DNA of 64,000 bases, from NCBI RefSeq assembly GCF_014218275.1, contig NZ_AP023213.1, forward strand, positions 3,512,001-3,576,000, given 5' to 3'. How positions within the stretch are numbered: the first letter of the stretch is position 1; each line of letters starts with the position of its first letter. The position numbers and the translations under genes were made by a program. Under the pieces are notes generated by a model. That model was not told where the DNA came from and ran no database searches. It saw only the letters and a program-made list of their open reading frames with translations. The DNA comes from Citrifermentans bremense (GTDB lineage: Bacteria; Desulfobacterota; Desulfuromonadia; Geobacterales; Geobacteraceae). Positions 24,395-34,925 of the stretch are shown here, one piece after another.

Positions 24395-26077
24395 TTATAG
24401 AGATTCGATGTCGGTAAGGCCGACCGCCGGCCCCGGCGGTCTATGGCTGGTGGCGCCCTCGGCGATTAGCTTTTGCTCCAGAAGCTTGATCCTGCGTAGG
24501 GTATCCCCCTTGTACTCGATGTAGGTAACGGGAGCCGCCTTCATGAACAGTCGGTAGTGCTGCAGCGCCTGCTTCAGGTCCCCCCTTTTCTCGCAGATCT
24601 TGCCTAGGTTCAGGTGGGCCATGGACTTATTCGGGTCCGTCTCGCCGGAAGGGGCCTGCAGGGCAGCAAGGTAGTAGGTCTCGGCGGTGCGAAGATCCCC
24701 GCCGATGGCCGCCAACGTCCCCATCTGCATCATGGCCTCGGCATGCTTTGGGTTGAGCGCGAGGGTCCGCTCCCATTCGCGCCGGGCCGAGGCCAAGTCG
24801 CCGTTTTCCATGTAGGCGGTCCCAAGGTTGTAGTGGGCGCCCGGAGACTCGGGATCGTTGCGCACGCCGCTGGAGAAAAGCGACAGACCGCTGCGCCAGT
24901 CGAGATTGCGGTGCACGGTGACCGCCGAGGCGGCGACGAGGATAACCACGACCGCCGCCTTGGCAAAGCGCGGGGTTGCCAGCGCCAAGATCCAGGAGAG
25001 CACGGCGCCGAGACCGAAGAAAAACCCGACGGCGGGCATGTAGAGATACCGCTCGGTGATCTGCTCGCTCGGGATGGGTACGATATTGGAGATGGGAGCG
25101 TAGTTGATCGCGAACCAGACAAGACCGAAAAGCGCGACGCGGTTGCGGCTGCGCAACGCGAGCCAGACCATCCAGGTCAGGAAAAGCATGGCAGCGAGGT
25201 GCCAGAAAGGGGAGAAAAGCCCGCCATTTGGCACCTTGTGGAACAGGGTGAGGTCCGCCGGGTAGAGAAGCAGGGCCAGGTACTGCGGGATGATGTGGTA
25301 GTTCTGGGCCAATCGCTCCAGCACCCCCGAAGCTGGGACCGGGGTGCCTACGACCCCCTGCAGCGAATAAAAGCGCATCCCGAAGTACACCAGGGTGAGG
25401 ATGAAGTACGGGGAAAGCAGGATAATGCGGTCCTTCCAAGAAAGCCGCGGCTCCCCCTCCTGCAAGGGGAAAAAGGTGAGCACGAAGAAAACGGCGGACA
25501 TCATGAGCCCCGTCTCCTTGCTGAGCAGGCCGCAGAAGTAAAGTAAAGGGGAGGCGACCAGCAGCGTCTTTCCTTTCAGCCTCCCCTCCAGATAAGCCAG
25601 AAGAGAAGCGAGGCTGAAGAAGAGCGCCATTAGGGTGTTGCGTGCGGAGACCCAGTTCACCGCCTCGCTGTTCGCCGGGTGCACAGCGAAGAGCAGTCCT
25701 ACGGCAAGCGCGGCCCATCGGTCCGACAAGAGGCGCCGGCAGATCAGATAAAGAAGCAGCGCGTTTCCAAGGTGTATGACGATGTTCACGCCGTGATACC
25801 AGACCGGGTTCATCCCGGCGACCTGGTAGTCGAACAGGTAGGTGGCTCGGTTCAGCGGACGGTAGTAAGGCTTGACCAGGTCGGGCGCGAACAGCACGTC
25901 GGGCACGTTACGCAGGCTGAGCGTTTGCGGGTTGTTCACGATGATCATCTCGTCGTCGAGAACGAAACCGTTGAAGAAGCTGACTGAGTAGACCAGCAGC
26001 GTCGCCGCAGTCAGAACCAGGAGAGGGAGCCAAAGCCGCCTGCTTGGGCGGCGGGTGCCGATAGTTGCCTCGGTCAT
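24395..26077 (-). CDS. TMTC-like multi-spanning membrane protein with TPR tail
   Basis: 560 residues from ATG 26077, whose ATGA overlaps the methyltransferase stop. Many membrane helices; acidic loop FVLDDEMIIVNNPQT near residue 38; YYRPLNRATYLFDYQ and YHGVNIVIHLGNALLLY follow, a pattern shared with its paralogues at 21641 and 33041. About residues 390-520 are TPRs (GAHYNLGTAYMENGDLASA, KSMAHLNLGKICEKRGDL). The inferred activity is a periplasm-facing glycosyltransferase using a lipid-phosphate sugar. The adjacent GT2 at 27240 could supply that donor. Confidence 0.75.
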   Translation of the reverse strand: MTEATIGTRRPSRRLWLPLLVLTAATLLVYSVSFFNGFVLDDEMIIVNNPQTLSLRNVPDVLFAPDLVKPYYRPLNRATYLFDYQVAGMNPVWYHGVNIVIHLGNALLLYLICRRLLSDRWAALAVGLLFAVHPANSEAVNWVSARNTLMALFFSLASLLAYLEGRLKGKTLLVASPLLYFCGLLSKETGLMMSAVFFVLTFFPLQEGEPRLSWKDRIILLSPYFILTLVYFGMRFYSLQGVVGTPVPASGVLERLAQNYHIIPQYLALLLYPADLTLFHKVPNGGLFSPFWHLAAMLFLTWMVWLALRSRNRVALFGLVWFAINYAPISNIVPIPSEQITERYLYMPAVGFFFGLGAVLSWILALATPRFAKAAVVVILVAASAVTVHRNLDWRSGLSLFSSGVRNDPESPGAHYNLGTAYMENGDLASARREWERTLALNPKHAEAMMQMGTLAAIGGDLRTAETYYLAALQAPSGETDPNKSMAHLNLGKICEKRGDLKQALQHYRLFMKAAPVTYIEYKGDTLRRIKLLEQKLIAEGATSHRPPGPAVGLTDIESL

Positions 26078-27000
26078 TTTGTTTGTTCCTGTGGCGATTG
26101 GGCCCGGCCGGCGACTACGATCAAGGTGCCGCCGCGCCCGAGCATTGTGCTCACGGCAAGAGCCGGGAGAGACAAGAAGGTAAGGAAGGTGCCAGCGACC
26201 ATGGCGAAGAAACGGCTCGCCAGTCCCGCGTCGCACCGCTTACCGGTGAGCAGGTAAAAGAAGAGGTTTGGCTTTTTCTGAAGCCGATTCAGCGCGCTCT
26301 GCGACCATCCGAGCAGGTCGTACTCGAATTCCTGGTGACGCCAGGTGTAAGGAGTCAGGCCTGCAACGGCAAGGCTGCATTCCAGCGCCTTTCGGTTGAA
26401 ATGATAAAGGTGCCTCGGCACGTCGGCATGGAGCCAGGCAGGACCGAAGAGCCGGGCCTGCAGCCCCCCGAAATCAGGAACCGCGACGATCAGTCGTCCC
26501 TTTGGTTTGAGGAGTCTCGCCACCTGCGACAGCATGGACGGAATGTCGCGCATGTGCTCCAGCGTGTGCCACATGGTGATGCAGTCAAACTGCGAGGCCC
26601 CTCCGTACTCCTCAACGGCTTCGCGGACGTCGAACCCCGCCGCGCGGGCGGGAACGGGGTTCAGCTCGGTGCCGGCCACCTGCCAGCCTGCGGCACGGGC
26701 CGCCACCAAAAAAGAGCCGTCGCCGCAGCCGATATCCAGCAGTCTGCCAGGGTTGCCTAGATGGGCCCGCCGTACGAGCCTCAGGCGACGCGCCGTGCAA
26801 TAGCCGCCGGTAGCCCCGTGCCGTTTGCCGTAATACTGCGCCGTGTAATAGTGAGTCAAGTCATGAGGTTGCGGCAGGGTATGCCCCAGTTCGCAGCGGG
26901 AACAGGTCGCGATGGCAAACCGTTCACCGGTCATAGGATCCGGCACTTGGGGCATCAGGGGATGCAGAGACCCGCCGCAGACATTGCATGTGTCCGGCAT
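26074..27000 (-). CDS. Class I SAM-dependent methyltransferase with N-terminal zinc-finger motif
   Basis: 308 residues from ATG 27000; GGGAG six bases upstream favours it over ATG 27006. CNVCGG and CSRCELG near the N-terminus form a four-cysteine zinc knuckle as in sugar-pathway methyltransferases. The SAM motif is [12 protein letters not shown] (about residue 80), with [11 protein letters not shown] and [13 protein letters not shown] as motifs II/III. The C-terminus has hydrophobic segments ([19 protein letters not shown]) that could anchor it to the membrane. First gene of the MT/TMTC/protease/TMTC unit and divergent from the GT2 at 27240. It probably methylates a glycan or polyprenyl-linked substrate. 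Confidence 0.75.
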   Translation of the reverse strand: MPDTCNVCGGSLHPLMPQVPDPMTGERFAIATCSRCELGHTLPQPHDLTHYYTAQYYGKRHGATGGYCTARRLRLVRRAHLGNPGRLLDIGCGDGSFLVAARAAGWQVAGTELNPVPARAAGFDVREAVEEYGGASQFDCITMWHTLEHMRDIPSMLSQVARLLKPKGRLIVAVPDFGGLQARLFGPAWLHADVPRHLYHFNRKALECSLAVAGLTPYTWRHQEFEYDLLGWSQSALNRLQKKPNLFFYLLTGKRCDAGLASRFFAMVAGTFLTFLSLPALAVSTMLGRGGTLIVVAGRAQSPQEQTK

Positions 27001-27239
27001 GTTCATCTCCCTTTCATAAGAAATCCATCTCATCCACGGCAGCGCTCAATGTACCTCAAGGCGTCAGCAACAGGCAAGTGTTTACCGCCCCGGCAACCAA
27101 CCGGGGCTCCAATGAAAAGTGCTTCCCTTGCCGAGCTCTTATGCAGTATGATGCTTCCCGCGCCTGCCGTGCCACCTTTAGACGCTTCAGCAACGGGCAT
27201 CCGCTAGGCGCGACATCAAATTGCAAGGAGCCCGTTCCC

Positions 27240-27923
27240 ATGAAACTGTCGGTCGTCATTCCGATTTACAACGAAAAGGAAACCATCAGAGCCATTCATG
27301 CCGCCGTGCAGGCTGTGCCTATGGACAAGGAGATCATCCTTGTGGACGACTATTCAACCGACGGCACCCGCGACATCCTGAACGAACTTGCCGGCCCCTC
27401 CACCCGGGTGCTGCTGCACGAGCGGAATATGGGGAAGGGAGCCGCGCTCAGGACCGGATTCCGGAATGTGCTCGGAGACATCGTGATCATCCAGGACGCC
27501 GACCTTGAATACGACCCCCAGGAGTACGTCAAGCTGACCCAGCCAATACGGGAGGGTAAGGCCGATGTCGTGTACGGTTCCAGGTTCGTCACCGGTGAGT
27601 ATCGCAGAGTCCTGTTCTTCTGGCACATGCTGGGCAACAAGTTCCTCACCCTTCTCTCCAACATGATGACTAATATGAACCTCACCGACATGGAAACCTG
27701 CTATAAGGTGTTCCGGCGAGAGGTCTTGGAAAACATCACCATCGAGGAAAACCGTTTCGGCTTTGAGCCCGAAATCACCGCGAAGATCGCCAAGATGAAT
27801 GTGCGCATCTACGAAGTCGGCATCTCCTACTCCGGCAGGACCTACAAGGAAGGGAAGAAAATCGGTTGGAAGGACGGGGTTGCCGCGCTCAAGTGCATCC
27901 TGAAGTACAACCTGCTACGCTGA
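27240..27923 (+). CDS. GT2 glycosyltransferase, dolichyl/polyprenyl-phosphate mannose synthase-like
   Basis: 227 residues from ATG 27240 with AAGGAG nine bases upstream. GT-A fold: [13 protein letters not shown], then DDYSTDGT and [11 protein letters not shown] (nucleotide/metal-binding D.D). The pattern [11 protein letters not shown] and [11 protein letters not shown] is typical of DPM1-like synthases, which make polyprenyl-phosphate mannose or glucose at the cytoplasmic face. It lacks the C-terminal membrane helices of DPM1 fusions. It runs convergent with, and overlaps by 9 bases, the YfhO-like gene, and is divergent from the methyltransferase. A donor role for the TMTC-like proteins is a reasonable inference. 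Confidence 0.8.
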   Translation: MKLSVVIPIYNEKETIRAIHAAVQAVPMDKEIILVDDYSTDGTRDILNELAGPSTRVLLHERNMGKGAALRTGFRNVLGDIVIIQDADLEYDPQEYVKLTQPIREGKADVVYGSRFVTGEYRRVLFFWHMLGNKFLTLLSNMMTNMNLTDMETCYKVFRREVLENITIEENRFGFEPEITAKIAKMNVRIYEVGISYSGRTYKEGKKIGWKDGVAALKCILKYNLLR

Positions 27924-30275
27924 CCCCGTTTTTTCGCTCCGGCCGTAGCGCCACTCCCAAAACAGCAGCGCAAGCAGAGCCCCCGCTCCGCAAAGGGTAA
28001 GCGCCCACCCGACCCTCACCTCCCCCGGCGCGTAGCGCATTTCGAGCACATGCCTTCCCGCGGGCCAGGGCACGGCCCGCACCAGGTAGTCCGCACGCCA
28101 AAGCGGCACCTCGCGCCCGTCGAGTGTTGCCTGCCAACCGTCCCAGAAGGTGTCGTTGACGACGAGCACGCCGCTACCTTCGCAGGTTGCCTCTATCCTC
28201 AGATAATCACCGCCCCGCTCACTGGCGAGCACCCTGCCTGGAGCGGTCTCTCCCACTCCCGGCGCCCCTTCCAGCACCACTGTGGCGTCGTTTCGACCCG
28301 CGCTCTCGATCACCCGGTTCAGCGCCTGGCCGGCGTCTGGCGCCGTCTGCACGCGTGTCGCGAAGAAAGCCCAGGGACGATGCGGCACCTGCCAGGCGCT
28401 GAACCCCCAGCGTGCATCTTCCAGTACTTTTACGCCTCCGGCGCTCGATAGCTGTGCGACCTGAAGCTCCCGCGGGGTATACGGATCTTTTATGACGGCA
28501 TGGGTGATGCCGTAGCGCCGCAGGGCGAGCACCGCCTGTTCCCCCAACTGCTGTGACATGCCGAGGGTGAGCAGATGAAAACGCTCAGGCACCAGCCCCG
28601 TGTACGTGTTGAACTGGTCGATGCGGGACGAGACGTTGAAAGCCGGCTCCCCCATGTGTGACTGCACGGCCACCTGGGCGTCATTGTCATCCAGGTCGTG
28701 AGGATAGAGAAAGTTCTCCTCGATCGGAGTGAGGATGCGAACCTGCTCTCCCCCCTTTTTAAGCTGAGCCAAAGGCGCCTCGTCGCGCGCATCGGGTCGC
28801 CCAGGGTGCAACGCGAATCCGGAAGCAAGGGCGAGTTGCAGCAGAACCACGAAGGCGCACGCAGCTGGAAACCAGCCGCGTTCACCTCCCCGGCGCCGGC
28901 AGATTTCGATGATTCCCGCCAAAACGGCAAGCCCCGCCCCGGAATGCAAGAGCCCGACGGCAAGGTTTTGACGTGCCTTGATTGCGGCGATGCGGACGGA
29001 GGGGTCGGAAAAACCTGCCTCGAACCCGGTCCAGTTCGATAAGGCGAGTGCCGCCACAAGGGATAGCGACGCCGCTGCCGCCACGGCCAGACTCCATTTC
29101 ACGCCGGGGCGCCGCGACAAACGGTCCACCCCGAAGGCGGCGAGAAGCGCGAGGCAGAGCGTGAAGGGGCCAATCATCTTTTCGGCGTAGCGGAACTTGT
29201 TCCAGACCGGCAGGAAGGCGCCGACCGAGTCCGCACCGGCGTTGCACCCAAGGGCCAGCCAGAACAGCAGCAAGGCGGCGACGCAAAGGATCCGGCTGAG
29301 ACGCTGCCGCGAGATCCCAGCAGCAGCAAGAGCCAGGACCGTGCTTCCTACGTAGACACTGGGGACGAAGGGAATCTCGAAACCGCTGCGCGTCAGTCCC
29401 CCAAGCCACATGAAGACCGGCCATTTCTCCGCGCCGGAACTTACACTGCCGAAGAACCCCGGTGCGAACAACTCGAGAGTGCGCCACGGGGCGAAAGCCC
29501 ACTGCACCTTGTCCAAAGCATCTACCCCAGCCCCACGGGAGGCTTCCTTCAAAAAGGAGAGCGTAGGAAGAAGCTGAACGGCAGCGACAACGGTACCGAG
29601 AAGAGCGGCGGCTGCGGCGCGCTTCAGTCCGGCCCATGCAGCCGCGTCCGCCGCGAGAGCCAGGGCGAGGGCAACGGCAATACCCGCCCACTGCGGGTCG
29701 CCGGCAAACCACTGCACGGCCAGGGCGAGCGCTGCAGCCGGCACCCCGAAGCGGCGCCCCTCACCCGCCAGTCGGAAGGCCGCCAGCATCCAGGGGACCA
29801 CCGCGGCGGCGCTAAGGTACTGCACGATCGAACTCATCCCGAGGGTATAGCCGGACAGCCCGTAGGCGAAACCGGCTACGCCGGAGGCGCCGAACGAGCC
29901 CCCGAGGGTTCGTGCCAGCACGGCGGCGCCCAGGGTGGCCAACCAGAAATGGCCGACTATGAAGAAGTCCATCCCGGCATCAGGGAACAAGAAGGCGCCC
30001 AGTAGGGAGAACGGGTGTAAAACACCGTGCATCATCTGGGCGAAGAGCGGTATCCCCAGGGCTTCGTGTGGATTCCACAGGGGGAGTTGGCAGTTGCGCA
30101 GCGCCTGGACAACAAGGGAGCGTACCGGCAGGAACAACTTGGCCGTGTCGCGCCAGACCAGCGTTCGGCCGGCGGCCAGGTAGCAGCCTGCAGGGATCAG
30201 GGAACCGAGGGAAACCAGCAAAAACCAGATCAGGTTCTTGCGGTAGTTTTTCGGCGAGCAGGATGATGCTTTCAT
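27915..30275 (-). CDS. YfhO-like multi-spanning membrane protein (GT-C type)
   Basis: 786 residues. N-terminal third shows [15 protein letters not shown] and [15 protein letters not shown], a signature of YfhO-like membrane proteins, with about 12 predicted hydrophobic segments. A soluble region from about 530-740 ([46 protein letters not shown]) and a last membrane helix follow. The phrase [11 protein letters not shown] with [11 protein letters not shown] is typical of YfhO C-terminal domains, which help glycosylate wall polymers in Firmicutes. Last gene of the Sel1/Sel1/HHH-FKBP unit (26-base gap). Sugar transfer is inferred from the family. Confidence 0.7.
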   Translation of the reverse strand: MKASSCSPKNYRKNLIWFLLVSLGSLIPAGCYLAAGRTLVWRDTAKLFLPVRSLVVQALRNCQLPLWNPHEALGIPLFAQMMHGVLHPFSLLGAFLFPDAGMDFFIVGHFWLATLGAAVLARTLGGSFGASGVAGFAYGLSGYTLGMSSIVQYLSAAAVVPWMLAAFRLAGEGRRFGVPAAALALAVQWFAGDPQWAGIAVALALALAADAAAWAGLKRAAAAALLGTVVAAVQLLPTLSFLKEASRGAGVDALDKVQWAFAPWRTLELFAPGFFGSVSSGAEKWPVFMWLGGLTRSGFEIPFVPSVYVGSTVLALAAAGISRQRLSRILCVAALLLFWLALGCNAGADSVGAFLPVWNKFRYAEKMIGPFTLCLALLAAFGVDRLSRRPGVKWSLAVAAAASLSLVAALALSNWTGFEAGFSDPSVRIAAIKARQNLAVGLLHSGAGLAVLAGIIEICRRRGGERGWFPAACAFVVLLQLALASGFALHPGRPDARDEAPLAQLKKGGEQVRILTPIEENFLYPHDLDDNDAQVAVQSHMGEPAFNVSSRIDQFNTYTGLVPERFHLLTLGMSQQLGEQAVLALRRYGITHAVIKDPYTPRELQVAQLSSAGGVKVLEDARWGFSAWQVPHRPWAFFATRVQTAPDAGQALNRVIESAGRNDATVVLEGAPGVGETAPGRVLASERGGDYLRIEATCEGSGVLVVNDTFWDGWQATLDGREVPLWRADYLVRAVPWPAGRHVLEMRYAPGEVRVGWALTLCGAGALLALLFWEWRYGRSEKTGSA

Positions 30276-30301
30276 GGGGAACCTGTTGCAGATCTCTTAG
30301 T

Positions 30302-31009
30302 TTAGGGTTCGACGTCCAGGACTTCGACGTCAAAGACCAAAGTGGCTTTTGGCGGGATCTTGCCGCCGCTCCCCTTGTCTCCGTAGGCGAGCACCGGAGG
30401 GATGATGAGCCTGCGCTTGCCGCCCGCCCTCATCGTCTGGATACCCTCATCCCAGCCGCGGATCACCTCTCCCTTGCCGAGCGTGAAGGTGATGGGTTTG
30501 TTGCGGTCCAGGGAGCTGTCGAACTTGGTGCCGTCCTGAAGCCACCCGGTATACTGCACCCGGACCTTTTTGCCGTTTACGACCTTCGCCCCGTGCCCCG
30601 CCTTCAGATCCTGGTAAGAAAGACCCGAGGCGGTCTTAACCGTCCTGATCGTCTTGCTGCTGCGCATCTCCGCGAGGAAGGTCTCTTTTTCCTTTGCCTT
30701 GCCGACCTCGTTGAAGGCCTTGAAGTTGATGGTGAGCTTGTCGATGATGCGATACAGCAACGAGGACGGGAGGATTTTTTTCCGCAAGAGCTCCGTCTTC
30801 TCGCTGTAAGGCCGCCCGTCGATGATCTTGCCGGCCTCCTCCTCGCCGATCCCAGGCAGGGTCATCAACTGCTCCTTGCTCGCCAGGTTGAGATCAACCA
30901 GCCCGGATGCGGCAGCAGCAGCCGCCGGCGCAGGGTCGGACGCCGACGCCCAAACGGCTTCGCAAGAAAAACAAACAGCTATAATCGCAACGATCCAAAC
31001 TCTCGTCAT
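30302..31009 (-). CDS. Exported HHH (ComEA-like) + FKBP-type PPIase fusion
   Basis: 235 residues from ATG 31009; an upstream TTG is possible. Signal peptide ends VWASA. Residues about 35-90 are a helix-hairpin-helix unit (LVDLNLASKEQLMTLPGIGEEEAGKII), like ComEA or Pol-beta HhH motifs. From about 130 to the end it is a complete FKBP domain (VRVQYTGWLQDGTKFDSSLD, GEVIRGWDEGIQTM, RRLIIPPVLAYGDKGSGG, PPKATLVFDVEVLDV), with the aromatic pocket residues largely kept. Putting an HhH on a periplasmic proline isomerase is odd. It lies 16 bases after a Sel1 gene and 26 before the YfhO-like gene. Confidence 0.85.
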   Translation of the reverse strand: MTRVWIVAIIAVCFSCEAVWASASDPAPAAAAAASGLVDLNLASKEQLMTLPGIGEEEAGKIIDGRPYSEKTELLRKKILPSSLLYRIIDKLTINFKAFNEVGKAKEKETFLAEMRSSKTIRTVKTASGLSYQDLKAGHGAKVVNGKKVRVQYTGWLQDGTKFDSSLDRNKPITFTLGKGEVIRGWDEGIQTMRAGGKRRLIIPPVLAYGDKGSGGKIPPKATLVFDVEVLDVEP

Positions 31010-31025
31010 CAGCTCCCCCGTCAAA

Positions 31026-32054
31026 TCACCTCAGTTTTCCCAAAGCATCGCGGGCCTCGGCAATTCCGTTGGCCGCGGCTTTTTCCATGAACTCCAACCC
31101 CATGTTCCGATCGGTGCGGCCTAACTCCCCATTGAGGCACATGACCGCGAAGTTGTACTGTGCCTGACCGTTTCCGCCACGAGCCGCGGCAAGATACCAC
31201 ATGGCGGCAGTGAACTTGTCACGCGGAACGCACCAGCCGTTGTCGTAGAGAAAGCCCAGCAAGCCTTGAGCGGCCGCATCTCCGCGCCGCGCCGTGAAGT
31301 CGAACAAGCGCGCGGCTTTGCAGTAATCCTGGCAGACCCCGTCGCCTTGGTAGTACATGACCCCTAGACTGTAGGCGGCATTGACGTCTCCCTGCGCCGC
31401 AGCCCTTGTATAGAGTCTTGCCGCCTCGGCCTTGTCCTGAGTGACTCCTTCACCCCTGTAGTTCAGGACGGCCAGGGTGGTCAAGGCCTTCACATAGTCG
31501 CCGTCGGCAGCCCGGTGCAGCCAGGACAGCGCCAGGACGGGGTCCTTCTTCCCCCCGCTCCCGTTGGAGTAAAACTCGTACAGACTGCACTGGGCTGGGG
31601 CATAATCGTTCTTTGCAGCCTTTAGCAGCCACTGTTCCGCCTGTTGCGCGTCCTTTTTGACTCCATCTCCCTCAAGGTACATTTCGCCAACCCGGGCTTG
31701 GCTCGAGGCGTCACCCCGCTCGGCGGCGGAGAGGTACCACCTGAACCTCACCCCTTGGCTCCCGGAACCGGTAAAGCCACCGCCCCTGGCGATGCCGTAA
31801 TAGCGAGCCGCCAGGTCCGGGTCCCGTGGTGCCCCCTGCCCCAGATCGAAGATACGGCCGAGGTAGAAGGAAGCCTCGGGGCTGTCGTCCGCGGCGAACT
31901 CACGCCGCGCAGCTTCGAAGTCCCCACTGTCGTACGCCGCCACGCCGGCTCCAAAGTCGGCCGCCGCCGGCGACACCCCGTAAAGCGGGGACGTGAATAA
32001 AAAGAGGAACCACAAAGGCAGAACATGGCTCCACCCGGCTCCTCCACTTCTCAT
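31026..32054 (-). CDS. Exported Sel1-repeat protein
   Basis: 342 residues. Signal peptide ends AAA-DF. N-terminal helical motif AYDSGDFEAARREFA then about seven Sel1 repeats (ASFYLGRIFDLGQGA, SQARVGEMYLEGDGV, ALTTLAVLNYRGEGV, AAYSLGVMYYQGDGV, AQGLLGFLYDNGWCV). ATGA overlap (32051-32054) with the upstream Sel1 gene shows coupled translation; next downstream is the HHH-FKBP gene. Two extra cysteine pairs (VCQDYC, NGWCV) are unusual for Sel1 and might be disulphides. Confidence 0.8.
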   Translation of the reverse strand: MRSGGAGWSHVLPLWFLFLFTSPLYGVSPAAADFGAGVAAYDSGDFEAARREFAADDSPEASFYLGRIFDLGQGAPRDPDLAARYYGIARGGGFTGSGSQGVRFRWYLSAAERGDASSQARVGEMYLEGDGVKKDAQQAEQWLLKAAKNDYAPAQCSLYEFYSNGSGGKKDPVLALSWLHRAADGDYVKALTTLAVLNYRGEGVTQDKAEAARLYTRAAAQGDVNAAYSLGVMYYQGDGVCQDYCKAARLFDFTARRGDAAAQGLLGFLYDNGWCVPRDKFTAAMWYLAAARGGNGQAQYNFAVMCLNGELGRTDRNMGLEFMEKAAANGIAEARDALGKLR

Positions 32055-32863
32055 TTTCCCACCTCTTTCAATTCAGCCGCCGCTGTCGGCTCTCCCTGTG
32101 CCGCGGCTTTCCGCAGCCACAGGATGGCCTCCTCCCTGTCGCGTCGCCCTCCAATACCCTGCAGCAAGCATCGGCCCATCTGGTACTGGGCTTCCCGATG
32201 ACCGGAGGAAGCGGCCTTTCGCAGCCATGCGACTCCTTCAGCCGGAGCGTTTTGCACGCCGTCTCGTTGCAGCAGCATGAGCCCCATCATATACTGCGCC
32301 GGAGCGTTCCCCTGTTCCGCAGCCTTCAGGTACCACTTCGCCGCCTCGCGCCTGTCCCGAGGCACTTCTTCACCATAATAGTAGGCGTCGGCAAGGTTAT
32401 ACTGGGCCATGACATGACCGAGTTGGGCGTCCTTGCGGTACCAGCGGATCCTTCTCGGCTCACTCTCCGCGCGCAGGCGGTCAAAATCGTGCTGGGCGCC
32501 GGGATCCCCGCCAGCGGCAGCTTTGCCGTACCACTTCATAGCCTCCGCAACGTCCCTGGTGACGCCATCGCCGGTTTCGTACAGTTGGCCGAGGTTGACC
32601 TGCGCTTCCGCACTCCCCATATCCGCCGCCCGGCGAAACCAATGCAGCGCCTCACTCACGTTCCTTCCGACGCCTAGGCCATTGTAGTAAAGCACGCCGA
32701 GTTGGTTAAATGATTCTGGTGTCTCATCAGCCCGGTATAAGGCTAAAGCGGAAGAATAATCACCCTTGTCGAATGCCCTCTCGGCCTCCTTAAAATCCGC
32801 GTAGCACGAGCCGCTCCAGCAAACCAAGAATGCGATGAGGATTGCGGGTAATCGTCTTTTCAT
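32051..32863 (-). CDS. Exported Sel1-repeat protein
   Basis: 270 residues with a signal peptide ending near SCYA-DF and six Sel1 repeats (LGVLYYNGLGV, NLGQLYETGDGV, NLADAYYYGEEV, MMGLMLLQRDGV, QMGRCLLQGIGG). Same length and architecture as the product of 4578-5396, including AERAFDKGDYSSALALYRADETPESFNQLG, so a duplicated pair flanking the OmcS locus. GGGAG lies upstream. First gene of the Sel1/Sel1/FKBP/YfhO unit. Confidence 0.82.
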   Translation of the reverse strand: MKRRLPAILIAFLVCWSGSCYADFKEAERAFDKGDYSSALALYRADETPESFNQLGVLYYNGLGVGRNVSEALHWFRRAADMGSAEAQVNLGQLYETGDGVTRDVAEAMKWYGKAAAGGDPGAQHDFDRLRAESEPRRIRWYRKDAQLGHVMAQYNLADAYYYGEEVPRDRREAAKWYLKAAEQGNAPAQYMMGLMLLQRDGVQNAPAEGVAWLRKAASSGHREAQYQMGRCLLQGIGGRRDREEAILWLRKAAAQGEPTAAAELKEVGK

Positions 32864-33040
32864 AGCCAGCTCCCGTTTTATTTACCGACGCTTCCCCGCA
32901 GGGTTCAGGCGCCAAAGCTTACGCCATAAGCGGAACTTTTACAATTCAAACTTTATATGATACATTGGGCGCCCTGTCCGCCCTTGACTGATTTCGCCTC
33001 AGCTAACAACCACTTCCTAACGACAAAGGTACCTATCAGC

Positions 33041-34855
33041 ATGACGTACACACGCCCTACCCAAAAGCACCTCCTGGTGTTTCTGATTTTGGCCCTCGCG
33101 GGCCTCGCGGCCTACGGCAACACCTTCTCCGTTCCGTTCCAGTTCGACGATGACGCCTACATCGTTAACAACCCCGCCATCAGGGATTTCAACGCCTTCA
33201 TTTCACCGGGCGCCGTCACCGGAGGAGCAGAGCTCTCACCGACGGCCATCCCGCCTGCCCTGCGGGTCGCATTCATGACCCGCATCTTGGGTTACCTTTC
33301 GCTGGCAGTCAACTATCATATGCACGGACTGCAGGTCGCCGGCTACCATATCGTCAACCTTGCGCTGCATATCGTGAACGCATGGCTCGTTTACCTGGTG
33401 CTGGGGCACCTGTTCGGGATCAGGGGCAAGGACGAGCACGAAGAAAAGTCCGAGGGGATAAGCCCCCTGCCGCTGATCGGAGCACTGCTGTTTCTCTGCC
33501 ATCCGATCCAGACCCACGCAGTCACCTACGTCACCTCGCGCTTCGTCCTCCTGGCCTCATTCTTCTCACTGCTCGCCCTGACCTCCTACCTCGGCTTTCG
33601 CAAGGCCCACGGGCGCTCCGGACTGTTTTATCTCGCCCTTTCCGTCGTCTCCGCCTCGCTGGGGATGCTGACCAAAGAATTCACCTTCACCCTCCCCTTC
33701 GTAATCGCGCTTTACGAGTTCTCCTTCTTCCCCGGCACCTGTCGCGATCACCTGCGCAAGGTTTGGCCGCTTGCGCTTGCCGTTCCGATCATCCCCGGTC
33801 TTATCTTCCTCCAGAAGGGGCAACTCACCGCCCTCGGCGGCACCATGCGCACCCTAACCGCCGCGGACTCGTCCGGCATCGGAAGGCTCGACTACCTGCT
33901 GACCCAGTTCAACGTGGTGGCAGGCTACCTGCGCTTGCTGCTCTTCCCTGTGGGGCAGAACGTCGACCACGATTTCGCGGTTCAGCACAACCCTTTCGCT
34001 CCAGCCGTCCTCCTACCGCTTCTGCTGCTGCTATGCCTGTTCGGCTGGGCTGCCGTCGGGTACATCCGTTCCCTGCGAGCCGGGGACGCCGCAGCGAGGG
34101 TGGTTCCGTTCGGCATCCTCTGGTTTTTCATCACCTTATCGGTCGAGTCAAGCATCATCCCGCTCGGAGAGTTGTCCGCGGAGTACCGGCTTTACCTCCC
34201 CTCCCTTGGGGTCATCATCGTGCTGTGTTGGCTCGCCGATCGGATATGCCTGCGCCTGTCGGTGGGAAGAAGGGCCCGGTTCGCGGCTGCACTTGTCGTC
34301 ATCGCGATGCTCGGTACGCTGACCATCCTGCGCAACAGCGTGTGGCAAACAGAAATTTCATTGTGGCTGGACGCGGTGAAAAAGAGCCCGGCGAAGCTCA
34401 GGCCCCATCAAAACCTGGCGCTCTATTACGGAAATGCTGGACGGCTGGAGGAAGCAAGACAGGAACTGCAGAAGGCGATCGCCATCAAACCCGATGACTT
34501 CGAACTGCACAATAACCTGGGCATCGTCTACCGGCAACAGGGGAATCTCGATGCCGCCATCCTGGAGTACGAGCGCACCCTGCAGCTAGAACCCAACGAT
34601 GCGATGGCGCGCTACAACCTTGGCAACGCCTACCTTGGGCGGGGAAGGTACCGGGAGGCGCTTGAGCAGTACCAGTCATGCCTCAAACTGATCCCGGATT
34701 ACGACGAGCTCCACAACAACCTGGGCATCGTCTACAACAAAGCCGGACAAAGCGACGCCGCAATCAAGGAGTTCCAGGAGGCCCTGCGCCTCAATCCGGC
34801 AAACGTCCATGCCAGGAGGAACCTGGAGAGCAGCATGAACCGGGCGACGAGGTGA
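33041..34855 (+). CDS. TMTC-like multi-spanning membrane protein with TPR tail
   Basis: 604 residues from ATG 33041 (AAAGG upstream); a longer frame from 32957 is less likely. Acidic loop FQFDDDAYIVNNPAI, then LAVNYHMHGLQVAGYHIVNLALHIVNAWLVY as in the paralogues. About 10-12 membrane helices to residue 440, then four or five TPRs (LRPHQNLALYYGNAGRLEEA, LHNNLGIVYRQQGNLDAA, MARYNLGNAYLGRGRYREA, LHNNLGIVYNKAGQSDAA). Third TMTC homologue in 13 kb, on the opposite strand from the others, adjacent to another GT2. Probably a sugar transferase with the TPR on one side of the membrane. Confidence 0.75.
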   Translation: MTYTRPTQKHLLVFLILALAGLAAYGNTFSVPFQFDDDAYIVNNPAIRDFNAFISPGAVTGGAELSPTAIPPALRVAFMTRILGYLSLAVNYHMHGLQVAGYHIVNLALHIVNAWLVYLVLGHLFGIRGKDEHEEKSEGISPLPLIGALLFLCHPIQTHAVTYVTSRFVLLASFFSLLALTSYLGFRKAHGRSGLFYLALSVVSASLGMLTKEFTFTLPFVIALYEFSFFPGTCRDHLRKVWPLALAVPIIPGLIFLQKGQLTALGGTMRTLTAADSSGIGRLDYLLTQFNVVAGYLRLLLFPVGQNVDHDFAVQHNPFAPAVLLPLLLLLCLFGWAAVGYIRSLRAGDAAARVVPFGILWFFITLSVESSIIPLGELSAEYRLYLPSLGVIIVLCWLADRICLRLSVGRRARFAAALVVIAMLGTLTILRNSVWQTEISLWLDAVKKSPAKLRPHQNLALYYGNAGRLEEARQELQKAIAIKPDDFELHNNLGIVYRQQGNLDAAILEYERTLQLEPNDAMARYNLGNAYLGRGRYREALEQYQSCLKLIPDYDELHNNLGIVYNKAGQSDAAIKEFQEALRLNPANVHARRNLESSMNRATR

Positions 34856-34925
34856 AGCGGGCACGGCCGCCTGGGAGATACCCCATTCAGCGGCCGGCTG
34901 CGCATCGTTCTCCTTTCAGTCCGCG

